Below are positions 45,208 through 57,101 of a stretch of 64,000 nt of DNA, piece by piece. The DNA comes from Cenococcum geophilum 1.58 (Eukaryota > Ascomycota > Dothideomycetes > Gloniales > Gloniaceae). The notes below the pieces were generated by a model. That model made no database searches. It saw only the letters and a program-made list of their open reading frames with translations, and had not been told where the DNA came from. A program made the translations under genes and the position numbers. The stretch covers positions 868,001-932,000 of the forward strand of contig KV748179.1 of NCBI GenBank assembly GCA_001692895.1. Reading direction: 5' to 3'. Every line of letters starts with the position of its first letter. Position 1 is the stretch's first letter.

Positions 45208-48200
45208 TATACCTTAGCTTTAGAAGCATAAGCTCTACCCTAGCTTTAGGAAGCTTAAGATTCGCTTTAACTTAGACTACTACTCTAAGCACTACCTCCC
45301 GTAGGGGATAACCGACGGTAGTAGGGACGCCTTGCGTAAATACTTAGCACTACTAAGCCTAGTGCTTAGGACTATATATAAAGCCCTAATAGTAAAAGAC
45401 GTTCCTAATAAAGGGGAGCCTATGCAGTTATAAAGTAATAAAATAGTAAAAGACTAGACTACCCTAGTACTTAAGACTAAAATAATGGGCTAGCCAGCCC
45501 TGCCGAAACTAAGGAAAAAGGTCTGCTTTATATAGCTACTACTAAAAATCCAACCCTAGCCGCCTAACTTAATACCTAAAACTAAGCTATATGCTATATA
45601 CGCACACTATAGCTTATGTTATAGTAAGGATTGGCTATAGAACTACTAAGACTTAAATAATAGAAACCGCGCTACTGTAACGCCTAACCTTATACTTATC
45701 TCCCGCGCGTACCATATAGGGCCGCCGCCTTATTTCCGCCCCACTGGGCTAACTAAGCTGTGTTAGCCTAGCCATAGTACTAGAGAACTAAATACGCCCT
45801 AACCTAGACAATATTAGATACGCTTATGCCGTTAATTTCACCTAGTTCTATAAATAAAAAGATATAATAGTAATAAGGATTTATATAGTAGAGCTAGTAG
45901 AACTAGTTAAATAAGAAAAGCACTAATAGCTACTTAAGGAGCTGCCTATAGGCCTAATAGAAGTACTAAACCTATTAAAAAGGTCTTTTCCGCTAGCTAG
46001 TAGAAGGCGACTATATAATAGAGAAAGCCCGTAAAGTACTAACCCCTTATTTTTACGACTTTTTTTTAAAATAAATCTAAAAACTAAGCCCAAGCTTCTA
46101 CGCCGGAAGATAGTTAACACTAATATTAAAAAATTCCTAAAAGGTAAACTAGGATTAACCCGTAAAGATATTCTATAACGCCTACTAAAGGAGTTTTATA
46201 AATATATTAAGCACTTCCTCCCTAAAAACGTAGATAAGCTACCCCCTTACTAACTATAGGACTATATAATTAAGATCATCCCTAGAAACTAGGCCCCATA
46301 CTATAAAAATAGACTACTCTTACCTACTAAACTTAGGTGTATAAAGAAATGGATTAATAAGATGCTAGATAAGGGTTTAATCCGCAAATTAACCTTACTA
46401 GCTACTGTACCACTCTTCCTTACTACTAAGCCCGGTAGCGGTATATAAATCTACTATAACTACTAAAGCCTAAACATAGTTACTATTAAGAATTAGTACC
46501 TATTACCACTAATTTATAAGACACTTAACGCATTTTATAGTGCTAAGTACTTTACTAAACTTAATATAATTACTACGTTTAACCAGATCTGGATTATAAA
46601 GGGCTATAAATAGCTTATAGTATTTATTACCATATTCGGACTCTATAAGATACTAGTTATACTATTTAGCCTCTATAACGTACCCGCCACGTTCTAAAAC
46701 TATATTAATTATATTTTATATAACGCCCTTAACAACTACTATACTGCTTACCTTAATAACGTCCTTGTCTTTTTTAAAACACGCGCTAAGTACACTAAGT
46801 ATATAAATAAAGTTATCTAAAGACTTAGTAATGCTAGACTTTAGATTAATATTAATAAGTTTAAGTTCTACTCTACTAAAACAAAATACCTCGGCTTAAT
46901 TATCTTAACTAATAGTATAACTATAGACCCTAAAAAGATATAGGCCTTATAGAAATAAAAGGACCTAATATTAATTAAAGAACTATAACAATTTCTTGGC
47001 TTCGCGAACTTCTACCAATAATTTATTTAAGGCTACTCTGCTATTACTACACCTATAACAAAACTTCTAAAGAAGGATATTAGATGGCTATAGGGACTAG
47101 AATAAGCTAAATCGTTTAAGGCCCTTAAGGGATCCTTTACCTTAGCACTAGTATTAGCATACTATAACTATATAAATAAAACAGTGGTAGAGATAGATAT
47201 ATTAAATTAGGCTTCTAGCGGAGTCCTTTCCTAGTATAATAATAACGGNAAATTAAAACNGGTNNNATTCTTNTCNNTAAAGNACTCTANNCTAAANTAT
47301 AACTANNAGATCTATAATAAANAACTCTTAGCTATTATTAAGGCTTTAGAGGAATAGCGTCCTAAGCTATAAGGGACTAAGGAGCCGTTTAAATTTATTA
47401 CCGACTATAAGAACCTATAGACGTTTATAACTACTAAGTAGCTAAATTAGCGCTAAGTTTAGTAAGCAGAGTTCCTTTTATAGTTTAACTTTATAATTAT
47501 ATACAGACCTAGTAGTAAAGCTACGCTCCCTAATACCCTAAGCTGGCTACTAGGAATAAGGCCTAAGGATACTAATAATAAACGCCTCTGCTACTAAGCC
47601 TAAGTCGTTATACTACCCTAAAAAGTTAACCCTATAATCTTAAAAGAATTACTATATAAATCCCGTAACTTTAACAATATAGAGTTTATAGCCGCTTTAG
47701 ACCCTAAAATAGCTAAAAAGTTACTAAATAAGTTAATTTAGTTAGGATATTAGGAGAACAAACTTATAAGAGATATAGTAGCGGCCCTACGTAATTAAAA
47801 AGCTTACTAGTAGCTAAAGAAGATTAGGAAATTACTTTGTTGCGATAAGTTAGAATATAGTATTATTAACAGATAGATCTACTGCCGCTAATATCTCTTT
47901 ATCTTTAATACCCTAGACCTTTACCTAGAAGTTATCTATTACTCTTATAGTAGCGGCCTCGCTAATTACCTTAGCTAGGTTAAAACCCTTAACCTCTTAA
48001 ACTAAATATACTGGTAGCTAGGAATTTCCTAATTTACGGCTACCTTTATTAAAGACTATACCCTATACTTTTGCACTAAGACCCCCTATTCTACTTTACC
48101 TAGTTTCTTAAAGCTACTAGAACTACCCGCTCGCCTATAAACTAATATTTTAATTAATTATATTATAACGCTACCGGTATACTAACGCTATAGTAAGGTA

Positions 48201-48298
48201 TATAAATATATCCTTATTATTATAGACTGCCTAACTAAAATATAATACCTTGTTTTAGTAATAGGACTCTTAATAAAGGAGCTAGTTAACGGCTTTAT
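45208..48298 (+). pseudogene. Gyp-P1 protease end, RT, RNase H, integrase 5' part
   Basis: Protease resumes at 45208. RT at about 46380-46900 includes YLLPLIYKTLNA, AKYFTKLNIITTFN and AYLNNVLVF (YLNN at 46749-46760; YLDD expected, both Asp lost). RNase H at about 47180-47540 is partly masked by ambiguous bases at 47249-47327. Integrase begins near 47890 and includes a CL-like DCLTKI-YLVLV segment just before the TRIM-1 insertion at 48299. Confidence 0.82.
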
Positions 48299-48400
48299 TG
48301 TAAGAGTACATATATTAGATCCCGCCGCGCTTACGAACAAGTTCGCAAGCACTCTGTGTCTTTTTGGCCAAATGGCGACGTTGGGGCGGGAAACGTTATA
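48299..48400 (+). repeat. TRIM-1 left LTR
   Basis: 102 bp; differs from the right LTR at a few C/T or G/A sites. It holds a dyad of GCTTGCGAAC type around AA (one arm changed here). Confidence 0.9.
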
Positions 48401-48665
48401 ATTGTGCTTGCGAACTTACTAGAGCCAGCTATGGGGGCTGTTGGTAGTAGGTTAAGGGTTCGACCCCCAACAGTCGCATACTTTGCTTTAGTACAGTTAA
48501 ACACGTCTATAGGGGTTAGGCGAAGAGGCGTCGGCTCATGTCCGATTAGGCTTAGACTCCAAGCAGCCTTTGTTACTGGGGACTCCTAATATATAGTGCG
48601 ACTCTTCGTGTGCGGACCCTCTACGGCTTAGCGTTCGAGGGCGAACGCGCAGAGGGGAGGGCAAT
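48401..48665 (+). other. TRIM-1 interior with pol III B-box-like sequence
   Basis: GGTTCGACCCC at 48457-48467 matches the B-box consensus GGTTCGANNCC. It sits in a 7-bp stem CTGTTGG/CCAACAG (48438-48444 and 48467-48473). TGGTAGTAGG at 48442-48451 is only weakly A-box-like and too close. A second hairpin GCGTTCG/CGAACGC lies at 48631-48648. No full tRNA cloverleaf could be drawn. Confidence 0.55.
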
Positions 48666-48767
48666 TGTAAGAGTACATATATTAGATCCCGCCGCGCTTG
48701 CGAACAAGTTCGCAAGCACTCCGTGTCTTTTTGGCCGAATGGCGACGTTGGGGCGGGAAACGTTACA
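48666..48767 (+). repeat. TRIM-1 right LTR
   Basis: 102 bp; contains the perfect inverted repeat GCTTGCGAAC-AA-GTTCGCAAGC spanning 48696-48717. Confidence 0.9.
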
Positions 48768-48772
48768 TTTAT

Positions 48773-49720
48773 TAATAACGTATATAAGCTCTACAGTGCA
48801 CTAAGTATAATTATCTTTAATTATAGTATATAATTTATTAGCGACTTCTAGCAATAACTAAGTAAACGCTTTAAAATAACCCTAAGACTAAGCTTAGCCT
48901 AGTACCTAGAAACGGACGGCTAAACTAAAATTATTAACGCTGCCGTAAATAAGTACCTTTGTACTTTTGTTAGCTTTATATAAAATAACTAGGTTAACTA
49001 CTTACCGCTTACTAAGTTTGCTATAAATAACTAAATTAATAAAAGCATAGGTATCTCCTTATTTTTTACAAACTATAACTTTAACCCTGACCTTAGAATT
49101 AAGCCTACTAGCCCCCGCCTACTAATACTATTAGTATAAGTAAAGAAGGAGTTCTTCCGCGCAGACTTTATAGCCAACTACTTTAAGCGGATATTAATAT
49201 AGCTTAAGGCCCTAGCCTAGATTTTACAGTAACACTATAAAGATAATACTAATACCCGTAGGGACGAGAGCTCGTTATTCTATAAAGGCAATATAGTTAT
49301 AGTTAGCTTAGAAAATATAAAGATAAATAGACTTAAGAAGAAATAGGACAATAAATGGGACGGCCTATACCCCGTACTTATAATATACTAAAGGGCAGTT
49401 ATAGTAGACCTTCTAAACTATATCTAAGTAAATAAATCCTTCTATATATCTAAGGTCCGCCTTTAAGCTATGGAAAAGATCCCTAGCTAAGTAAATATTA
49501 ATACTATAAAGCGCCGTAATATATAAGGATAAGTAGTAGAGAGAGACAATAACGGTAATATAGAAGACAAATAGGAGTTTAAAAAAATCCTTAATATATA
49601 AAACGAAGACCCCTAAAGTCTAACTTATAAGATTAAATAGAAATATTATAAGGATATAACCTAGTAGCTAAAAGAAGACCTAAAGGGTTATAAATAAGCT
49701 GTATAGCGCTTTTATAAGCA
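48773..49720 (+). pseudogene. Gyp-P1 integrase 3' part and chromodomain
   Basis: The frame continues the integrase after TRIM-1 with a catalytic-Glu region around 48930-48960 (TDG or degraded equivalent). At about 49550-49720 a chromodomain reads EFKKILNI and LTYKIK-KYYKDIT with KEDLKGYK, the expected EVEKIL and YKIKWKGY-ITW pattern with stops at Trp. Confidence 0.78.
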
Positions 49721-49828
49721 ATACCCTAAGAAGCTAAAACCCCTAAACTAGGTATAAAATAAGGAAAAGCTATACTAAGGTCGTAGCTAACTACCGTATT
49801 AAAATTTATAGTGGTTAAGATATTATAA

Positions 49829-49851
49829 AACTTTAACCGGCGGTTAAAGTT
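49829..49851. repeat. 23-bp palindrome, Gyp-P1 copy
   Basis: Perfect arms AACTTTAACCG around a single G. The TAATTAG flank lies on the right, so the unit is inverted relative to the Gyp-B copy. Confidence 0.85.
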
Positions 49852-49950
49852 ATTTAATTAGCTAAATTCTTACTAAGAAACGCGACACGGATCGATTTAG
49901 GTGGTAGTATAGAGTTTTACTAACCTTACTTACTAAACTAACTAATTAGG

Positions 49951-49975
49951 ATTTTCTATACCTAGTATAGAAAAT
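49951..49975. repeat. Second shared palindrome, Gyp-P1 copy
   Basis: Arms ATTTTCTATAC and GTATAGAAAAT around CTA, preceded by CTAATTAGG and followed by GCTATTAGCTTA. Related copies are at 23748-23773 and, inverted, 58159-58185. Confidence 0.8.
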
Positions 49976-50107
49976 TGCTATTAGCTTAATTAAGGGCGGT
50001 AAGCGGAACTAATATCTTTGCGGTAAAAAACAGGCGACCCTATATACTGCCTATTTTAAAGTTATTTATTTAGTTTAGGGACTAAACTATTTAGGGGAGA
50101 GGAGTAC

Positions 50108-50294
50108 TATTACGGCACTGACCTAACGTATACTGTTTTATACTATCTTGTACTATTTTCTATTATTAGCTGGCCCACTACTAGTACCTTAGCGGCCGGC
50201 ACTACTACTTATATATAATACCCCCTTTCCACCTTCTTCTCCTCTTTATACTATAATGTAGTTATTTAGTCTACTTTATTACAGCACTGTAACA
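50108..50294 (+). repeat. 3' LTR of Gyp-P1
   Basis: 187 bp, pairs with 36727-36913, followed by TSD ATACC. A purine tract GGGGAGAGGAG lies just upstream (50094-50104). Confidence 0.92.
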
Positions 50295-50299
50295 ATACC

Positions 50300-50783
50300 C
50301 CCCCCCGCCCTTTTAGTAAAGCCTGCCCTTAGGCTTTATATATCTATATTATACTAATAGGGCGGTTTTATTCTTATATTCTTCTAATAGCTTATTATTA
50401 TTATTATACTAGCACTCTATTTACTCGTCTAAGTACTTTAAGGGTTCTAGTTTATTAGGGTAATAGCTATAGAATTCTTAAAGCTTATAAGAACTGCTAA
50501 TAAAGTTCTATATAGGGTACTAGGTAGGGTTTAGGTTATAGCCTTTTTAACTAACGTAGTACTTTAGCGTTCTCCTTACCAGTTTATAGGCTAGTATTTC
50601 TTTAATTTCCTAAATTAGTAGAGGAGGTTTGTTCTTTTATTTAGGTAATAGATTATTTATAGCTTTCTATAGCTTATCTAGTAAGAAGATAGGGTAAACT
50701 TTAATTAAATTTAGGAGCTTTACCTTATATAAATTGCCTATCTTTTTAAGAACCTTATATAGTCCTATTATCTAATAGTCTAG
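50300..50783 (-). pseudogene. Gyp-G3 chromodomain/integrase end
   Basis: Aligns with Gyp-G1 39214-39980: C-run, AAGCCTGCCCTTAGGC, then minus-strand chromodomain tail. It is interrupted by Gyp-P2 at TSD TCTAG and resumes at 57102. Confidence 0.75.
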
Positions 50784-50976
50784 TATTATGGAACCCCACC
50801 GTAGGGGCCTCCATAGGAGAGCCCCATGCTCTCGCGTACACCTTGCGTATAGCTTATGTCAGCTACGCGTAGGTATATCACCTCCTTACGCCCTCGGCCC
50901 TTACGATCGATCGCGCAACGTCTTGTAGACTCCTCAAATATATACGCTCTATAGCCACTGCCCTCGTTCCACGACA
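50784..50976 (+). repeat. 5' LTR of Gyp-P2
   Basis: 193 bp, less RIPed than its partner; begins TATTATGGAACC and ends TCCACGACA. An open minus-strand frame of 63 codons inside it is not a gene. Confidence 0.92.
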
Positions 50977-51049
50977 TTACGTTGCGCCTTTTTACTACCG
51001 ACGCTTAGCCTATAACTAATTCTACGTCTCTATAATACTGTAGGCGCTG

Positions 51050-52740
51050 CTAGAAGCAGCATATCTATAAATTACCTTACTTTATACTTCTAAGGAACCT
51101 ATAATAGTAAGATAATATTCCTTACTAGCTATTATATTAAACCTAAAGAATAATCTAATACCTATACTTAACCTATAACGCCAATCAATCCTAGGAGAAT
51201 TTAATTTATTAGCCCTAGCCTTAACTCCTAAAGAGATGGACACTAATAATATCTTATCTTTTATTAACTATATAACTACGGATAAGCAAATAGAAGGGCT
51301 ACTACCCATTAAAATTAAAATATAAGACACTAAGACGTTTATAAAAATAGTAGCACGAGACCCTAATAAATACTACTACCTTTTATAGAACTACTACCTA
51401 AAGCTTATATAAGCTAAAATGCGTATTGCCTAAGATCGCGATATTATCTAAGACCTATAAGCTCGTAAGGCGCTCGCCGATAATACACGTTAAGAAACTA
51501 AAGATAACCTCCACGTGTCTAAACGCGACGTCTAACAGTTAAAGAAGAATAAGATTATACTAATTGCTATAGTTACAAAAAAAAAGGCATAATTAAATAC
51601 CTATAATCTTAGCTTAATAAGCATATTTATAATAACGCTAGACACCTCTTTACTACATATAACGCCACCTAAGTCTTTATACCCCTGGCAACTTTACCTA
51701 CTTAACGCTTAATAAAGGGTTAGCGCTAAGTAGCTTTACCTAATAAGAACCCTTACCAAAGCAGTAATAATAAAAGCTATAATAATTAGACCTAAACTGC
51801 TACTATAGGGTCTAATATACGCTACCCTAATCCCCTAGTCTTTTAGGGAGACCGCAAGGAATATAGCTACTAGAAGATATAAATTCGCAAGAAACTAACT
51901 TAGAGCGCCTACCTTTTTCCTATAGAAGACACTAAGATTAGCTATATCATTGGGCGAATAAAGGGTATACTATTTAACAGACTCTTCGCCTAATAGGAGA
52001 CTAGTAGCCCCTAGAAGTAGCAGTCTTACTAAAAAGTCCTTAATAATTTTAACCTAATATACCGCGACTATAACCTACTAGCCACCAACTAAGCTAAACT
52101 ATAAGCCCTAAAGATAAGCCCTATTAAATTATTTAATAAGTTCTATATTAAATTCTAGGAATATACCGGAGCCCTCGCCCAAGACGATACTAAAGACTAA
52201 GAGAATCTCCTTAAAAAAGTTACTTATCGCCTTAGTCACGCAGCCGCTAGCTATAACTATAACAATATCTATAAGATAGTAGCAGCCCTACGGAAGATTA
52301 AACGACAACTAAATTAGATTACTACTGCTAACCTTTACCCAAAGACCTCTCTACAGAAGCCCTCTAGGCCTACTACCTTAAGTACCACTAGAGCTAATAT
52401 TAACCTCTCTATACCAACCTTTCCGCAAAAACTCCTAAACGGAGAGCGCGAGCTACTTTAGAAACTAGGACGCTACTATAGATGCCGTTAAGAAGGCTAT
52501 TATTATAATAATCCAAACTGCCTAATAGCTAGGTTTAGTGCCCGCCGCCTAATACCTAACCTAATGCCCTAAATACTAAATACGTTACTACGCGCCACTA
52601 CTATATAAGATAAAAATATAGTAATAGTAGTAGAATCGGATATAGAAGTGGAAAACGCTAAGTCCCTACCCTAAGTCGCGGGTCGGGACGCCCTAATAAT
52701 AGAGGGATCTATATATCGGCCTGCTTAATAGATAATTTAG
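51050..52740 (+). pseudogene. Gyp-P2 gag
   Basis: A plus-strand frame with stops. A zinc-knuckle-like remnant near 52460-52515 reads LGRYYRCR-EGYYYNNPNCLIARF, where CX2C-H-C residues have partly become Tyr. Confidence 0.65.
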
Positions 52741-55700
52741 TAAAAATAAACAGAGGGAAATAGATAGTTTTACCTATAATAGGAACTACTGCCGAAAAAT
52801 AATATAAAAGCTGTTCTATAATTAACTACGGAGCTATTAATAAATTTATAGATACCTAATTTGTGCGTACTTATAGCCTACCTACCTTACCCCTTACCAA
52901 AGCCCGCGCCCTATAACTCGCTAACAGTAGTTCTACCGTATAGAAGATTACCTATACAGTATAACTCTACTTAGATATAAACGGGCACCAGGAAGAGCTC
53001 TGGGCCTATATTATACCACTTACTAACTACCCCATTATCCTTAGAATAAGCTAGCTTAAATAACACAACCCCGATATTAACTAGGAAAAGAAAGAAGCAA
53101 CCTTTAACTCTAAATACTGCAGAGAGACTTACCTAAGACATAGCCTAGCCGCCTCTATTTACTTACTATGATATTAACCTAAGAAACCCCTTATTACCCT
53201 ACCTACGACTAACTACTACTATATAAGTGCCGCGGCCTTCTACCATATAGTATATAGGAAAGGCTAGACCGTTGCTACAGCCTCTTAATTATAACTATAT
53301 AAGCTTAATAAAGAATAAGACTATATCCTTTATAGTAATAGGATAGACATAGTTAACCTTCTAAAAGATAACGCCCCTACGGAACTCCACGGACTTTTAC
53401 CTTTAGACTTTAAGAAGTTTATAAAGCTTAAAAAAGGACTTACTAATAAGGAACTCCATAAGCTCCTCCCTTAGAGGTACTATAACTTTATTAATATATG
53501 CTTATAAAAGAGCGTAGATATACTCCCCCCACATTAACCCGATAACTATACCATTAATATTAAATAAGGAAAAATGTTACCTTATAAGAGACCTTACCTA
53601 ATATCTAAAGACGAACTTTTAATTGTAAAAAAGTATATCAATAAACACCTTAACAAAGGATTTATCCACCCTAGCATATCCCCAGCAACCGCCCCTATCC
53701 TTCTTACTAAGAAGCTAGAAGGAGGTATTTAATTCTGCGTTAACTATAGAGGACTTAACGCTATTACAATTAAGAACTAATACCCTATACCGCTTATATA
53801 TAAAACTTTAGAGCGGCTTAGTTAAGCTAAAATCTATACTAAGCTTAATATTATCGCCGCCTTTAACTATCTTTAAATACGGGAAGGTAACGAATAGAAA
53901 ACCGCATTTATATTACGCTTCGGCCAATTTAAATATACTGTTATGCCCTTTAGCATATATAACGGCCTAGGCACCTTCTAAAGCTATATTAATAACGCCT
54001 TATAGGACTACCTTAATGACTTCTACTCTACATACCTAGATAATATACTTATTTACAGCAACAACCCTTCTAAGTATACTAAGCACGTTTAAAAAGTCCT
54101 AAAGCGCCTTAGGGACGCAAAACTTTATATTAATTTAAAGAAGTATAAATTCTTAGTTATAGAAGTAAAATACCTTAAACTAATTATTACTACTAAGGGT
54201 GTCCATATAGACCCTAAGAAAGTACGTATAATTACCAAATAGCAAGCCCCTAACTGTATTAAGGACGTATAAGCCTTCCTTAATTTCGCCAACTTCTATT
54301 AGAAATTTATATATAACTTCTTAGGCGTAGTAGTACTACTTATAGTAATAATATAAACGAAGGGCCTTTTTGCAAAAGGAAGAAAAACGCACCTATATTT
54401 TACCTAGACGCCTAAATATAAGAAGGCGTTCTAAGACCTTAAAAACGCTTTCACTAAAACACCTATCCTAGCTTACTTTATACTAGGACGACAACTCTAC
54501 CTTAAAACTAACTCCTTAGACCACGTCAACGCAGGCATCCTTTCCTAAATAGGTAATAACGGCCTCTTCTACCTAGTCGCATTCTACTCGTCTAAGCTTA
54601 TACTATAAAAGTGTAACTATAAGATCTATAATAAGGAACTTCTTGCAATTATATAAGCGTTTAAGGAATTCTAATTAGAACTTTCCTTAGTAAAACCTAA
54701 TTAGCTAACTAAAGTCCTTACGGATTATTGCAATCTTAAATACTTTATAACTATAAAGTAGCTAAACCGATGCCAAGCACGCTAGAATAAGTTTCTCTCT
54801 AGTTTTAACTTTAAAATTGTATATAGACTAGGAGTATAAGATACTAAGCCTAATAGCCTAATACGCCACTCGCAAGACCTTCCTTAGTCTAAAAATAACC
54901 CTTATAATTAGTTCCAATAACAAATAATCCTAAAAGTACGAAATTTAGCCCTAGGCATACTACCTATAATAAAGCTAACTATACCTTAGCTTTATACCAC
55001 AGAACTAAAGTTACCTCCTAAAATTAATAAGCTTATTACTATAGTATATAANACCTNTATTAACCNATTACTNTATTAACTTNTTNCCNTAAANACCGCT
55101 AGCGCCNATACGCTACCTACTAACCTTTAAAGCTTAGGCTAGATTAATATAGCAGCCTTAAAAGTAAAAGAGAACAGGCTCTATTATAAAGGCCGCCTAT
55201 TTATCCCTAACTTAGAAAATCTACAACGGTAACTAATCCAAATGGCCTATAACCTTTAATTAAGCGGCTACCTAGGCAGAGAAGGAACCTACAAGCTTCT
55301 TAGCCGATACTACTTCTGGCTAAAAATAATAGACTTAGTTAAACGCTTTATAGGTGCCTGCTATAGTTATAAGCGCGCTAAGGCCTTTAATATAAAGTAC
55401 TAAGGACTACTATACCCTCTACTAATACCTATATAACAATGGGCAGATATTGCTATAAATTTCGTTATTAACCTACTACCCTATAAATAACACGGCCGTA
55501 CCTATAAGAACATCCTTATAATAATATACCGACTTATAAAAGAGCGCTACTACGTCCTAACTAAAGGCGTAGCTATTAGCGACGTTACTAACGCCTTGCT
55601 TTATAAAGTTTACCAACTATATAAGTTACCTAACTTAATTACGTCCGACCGAGGTATATAATTTAACTCTAATATATAGAGATAAATCTGCTAACGCCTT

Positions 55701-56620
55701 AGTATCTCCGTTAAGATGTCTATATCCTTCTACTATAAAACTGCTAGGCAACTAGAAAACGCTAATGCTAGTATAAAAGCGTACCTACGATAGGTAGTCG
55801 CCTATAGTTAAGATAACTAGGTAAATTACCTCCTACTAGGTAAATTTATAGCGAATAACTATATCTTAACCACTACAGGACTTACCCCGTTCTTCGCGAA
55901 TAAGGGTTATTACCCCTAATCTAGCATAGAGCTACTAGAACCTATTAATAAGAAACTACTATATAGAAAACGCCTTAAGATACTACTTGCCGACCAGTAT
56001 GCAGACTATATAAAAAATCTACTTAACTACTGCAAGGGAGAAATGGCCTAGGCTTAAGTAAAGTAGGCCTACTTCGCCAACTATTATAAAACGCCACTAC
56101 CGGAGATGCGTATTAGCGACTAGGTATAGCTAAATACACATAATATCTCTACGTAAAGGCCTATAAAATTACTTGATTATAAGAACCTCGGCCCCTATCT
56201 AATTAAATAAGTTATTAATAGGGGAGCCGCATATAAGCTAGAACTCCTATCTACCCTAGCTACCCGCGGGATATAGCCTATATTTTACCTATAGCTACTA
56301 CACCTCTATTAGCCAAACCCCTTACCGGGGTAGATATAGCCTAAACCCCTATTAGTACTAATCTGAGATAAAAACGAAGATAAGAACTATAAAAAGTAGA
56401 CCGTTAAACGAATTATTAACTCTAAATACTTTGGCAAAGGTAGAGGACGACAGCTCTACTATAGAGCTATATACACAGGATTTGACATAAATTAGCCAGA
56501 ATGGCAACTATAGGAAGACTTCAAAAATGCAAAGGATCTAATTAGCGACTTTTACTATATAAACCCATATAAACTAGGCTTAAGCAGAGATTTTATACCT
56601 AATCCTCTATAGGAGCCCTT
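52740..56620 (+). pseudogene. Gyp-P2 pol: protease, RT, RNase H, integrase, chromodomain
   Basis: Protease near 52800-53150 includes an INYGAINKFIDT stretch (DSGA expected). RT runs about 53600-54350, with KNQYPIPLIYK-like sequence, AKIYTKLNIIAAFN and STYLDNILIY at about 54027-54056. RNase H includes DHVNAGIL near 54517. Integrase has SGYLGREGTYKLLSRYYFWL (zinc-binding region, about 55264), TSDRG near 55650 and CYSYKRAK. The chromodomain at about 56400-56560 reads VKRIINSKYFGKGRGRQLYY and RAIYTGFDIN-PEW. Scattered ambiguous bases lie at 55052-55108. Confidence 0.87.
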
Positions 56621-56719
56621 ATAGAGTTAAACCGTTATATATTACCACGTAAGGGCAAATTACCGTTAGATTACGGTAAAGTGCGATTATATAACCGGAA
56701 TATTGTTAAGATATCTAGG

Positions 56720-56742
56720 AACTTTAACCGGCAGTTAAAGTT
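56720..56742. repeat. 23-bp palindrome, Gyp-P2 copy
   Basis: AACTTTAACCG, G, then CAGTTAAAGTT: one arm base differs (C-to-T or G-to-A type). Flanked by AGATATCTAGG on the left and ATCTAATTAGTTAGAT on the right, the same orientation as Gyp-P1. Confidence 0.85.
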
Positions 56743-56906
56743 ATCTAATTAGTTAGATTTTTAGATACTAAGCCCTATTATATAACGTTGTTTTAAGCCT
56801 TTAGTAATACCCCCCTTTCTTCTTTTCTATACCTTAAGTGTCCCTTCTATATATATATAGTACTTATAGCGTCGCTAGAGCTCCGCCTCTATAGGAGGGG
56901 GGGTAA

Positions 56907-57096
56907 TATTATAGAACCCTACCGTAGGGGCCTCTATAGAAGAGCCCCGTGCTCTTACATACACCTCGCGTATAGCTTATATCAGCTACGTGTAGGTATA
57001 TCACCTCACGCCCTCGACCCTTACGATCGATCGCGTAACGTCTTATAGACTCCTTAAATATATACACTCTGTAGCCACTGCCCTTGTTTTATGACA
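56907..57096 (+). repeat. 3' LTR of Gyp-P2
   Basis: 190 bp, more RIPed than the 5' copy; followed by TSD TCTAG. Confidence 0.92.
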
Positions 57097-57101
57097 TCTA
57101 G

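Larger units (their letters stand above)
48294..48772 (+). mobile_element. TRIM-1: 469-bp terminal-repeat retrotransposon in miniature
   Basis: The element is 48299-48767, flanked by TTTAT (48294-48298 and 48768-48772). It has two direct terminal repeats of exactly 102 bp (48299-48400 and 48666-48767) starting TGTAAGAG and ending CGTTACA (CGTTATA in the left copy). A purine tract, AGAGGGGAGGG at 48651-48661, precedes the right repeat. The 265-bp interior has no retrotransposon coding capacity. It is GC-rich and nearly RIP-free in a heavily RIPed host element, so it arrived after RIP or escaped it. Confidence 0.9.
36722..50299 (+). mobile_element. Gyp-P1: Ty3/gypsy chromovirus with TSD ATACC
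   Basis: The element spans 36727-50294, flanked by ATACC (36722-36726 and 50295-50299). Its two LTRs are 187 bp each. It contains gag, protease, RT, RNase H, integrase and chromodomain on the plus strand, and has itself been hit by Gyp-G1 in the protease and TRIM-1 in the integrase. Its own length without insertions is about 6.9 kb. Confidence 0.93.
50779..57101 (+). mobile_element. Gyp-P2: Ty3/gypsy chromovirus with TSD TCTAG
   Basis: The element is 50784-57096, flanked by TCTAG (50779-50783 and 57097-57101). LTRs are 193 bp (50784-50976) and 190 bp (56907-57096), the difference being one 3-bp indel. A G-rich tract precedes the 3' LTR. The plus-strand gag-pol has a chromodomain. At about 6.3 kb it is the longest nearly uninterrupted gypsy element here. 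Confidence 0.93.

Noticed and set aside
48438..48473. tRNA gene
   Set aside because: Only the B-box/T-arm-like part is present. No acceptor, D or anticodon arms could be built.
48356..48804. Two open frames of 77 and 64 codons
   Set aside because: They cover the TRIM LTRs and interior and cross element boundaries; openness is explained by high GC and no RIP.
50786..50977. 63-codon minus-strand frame
   Set aside because: It coincides with the 5' LTR of Gyp-P2.
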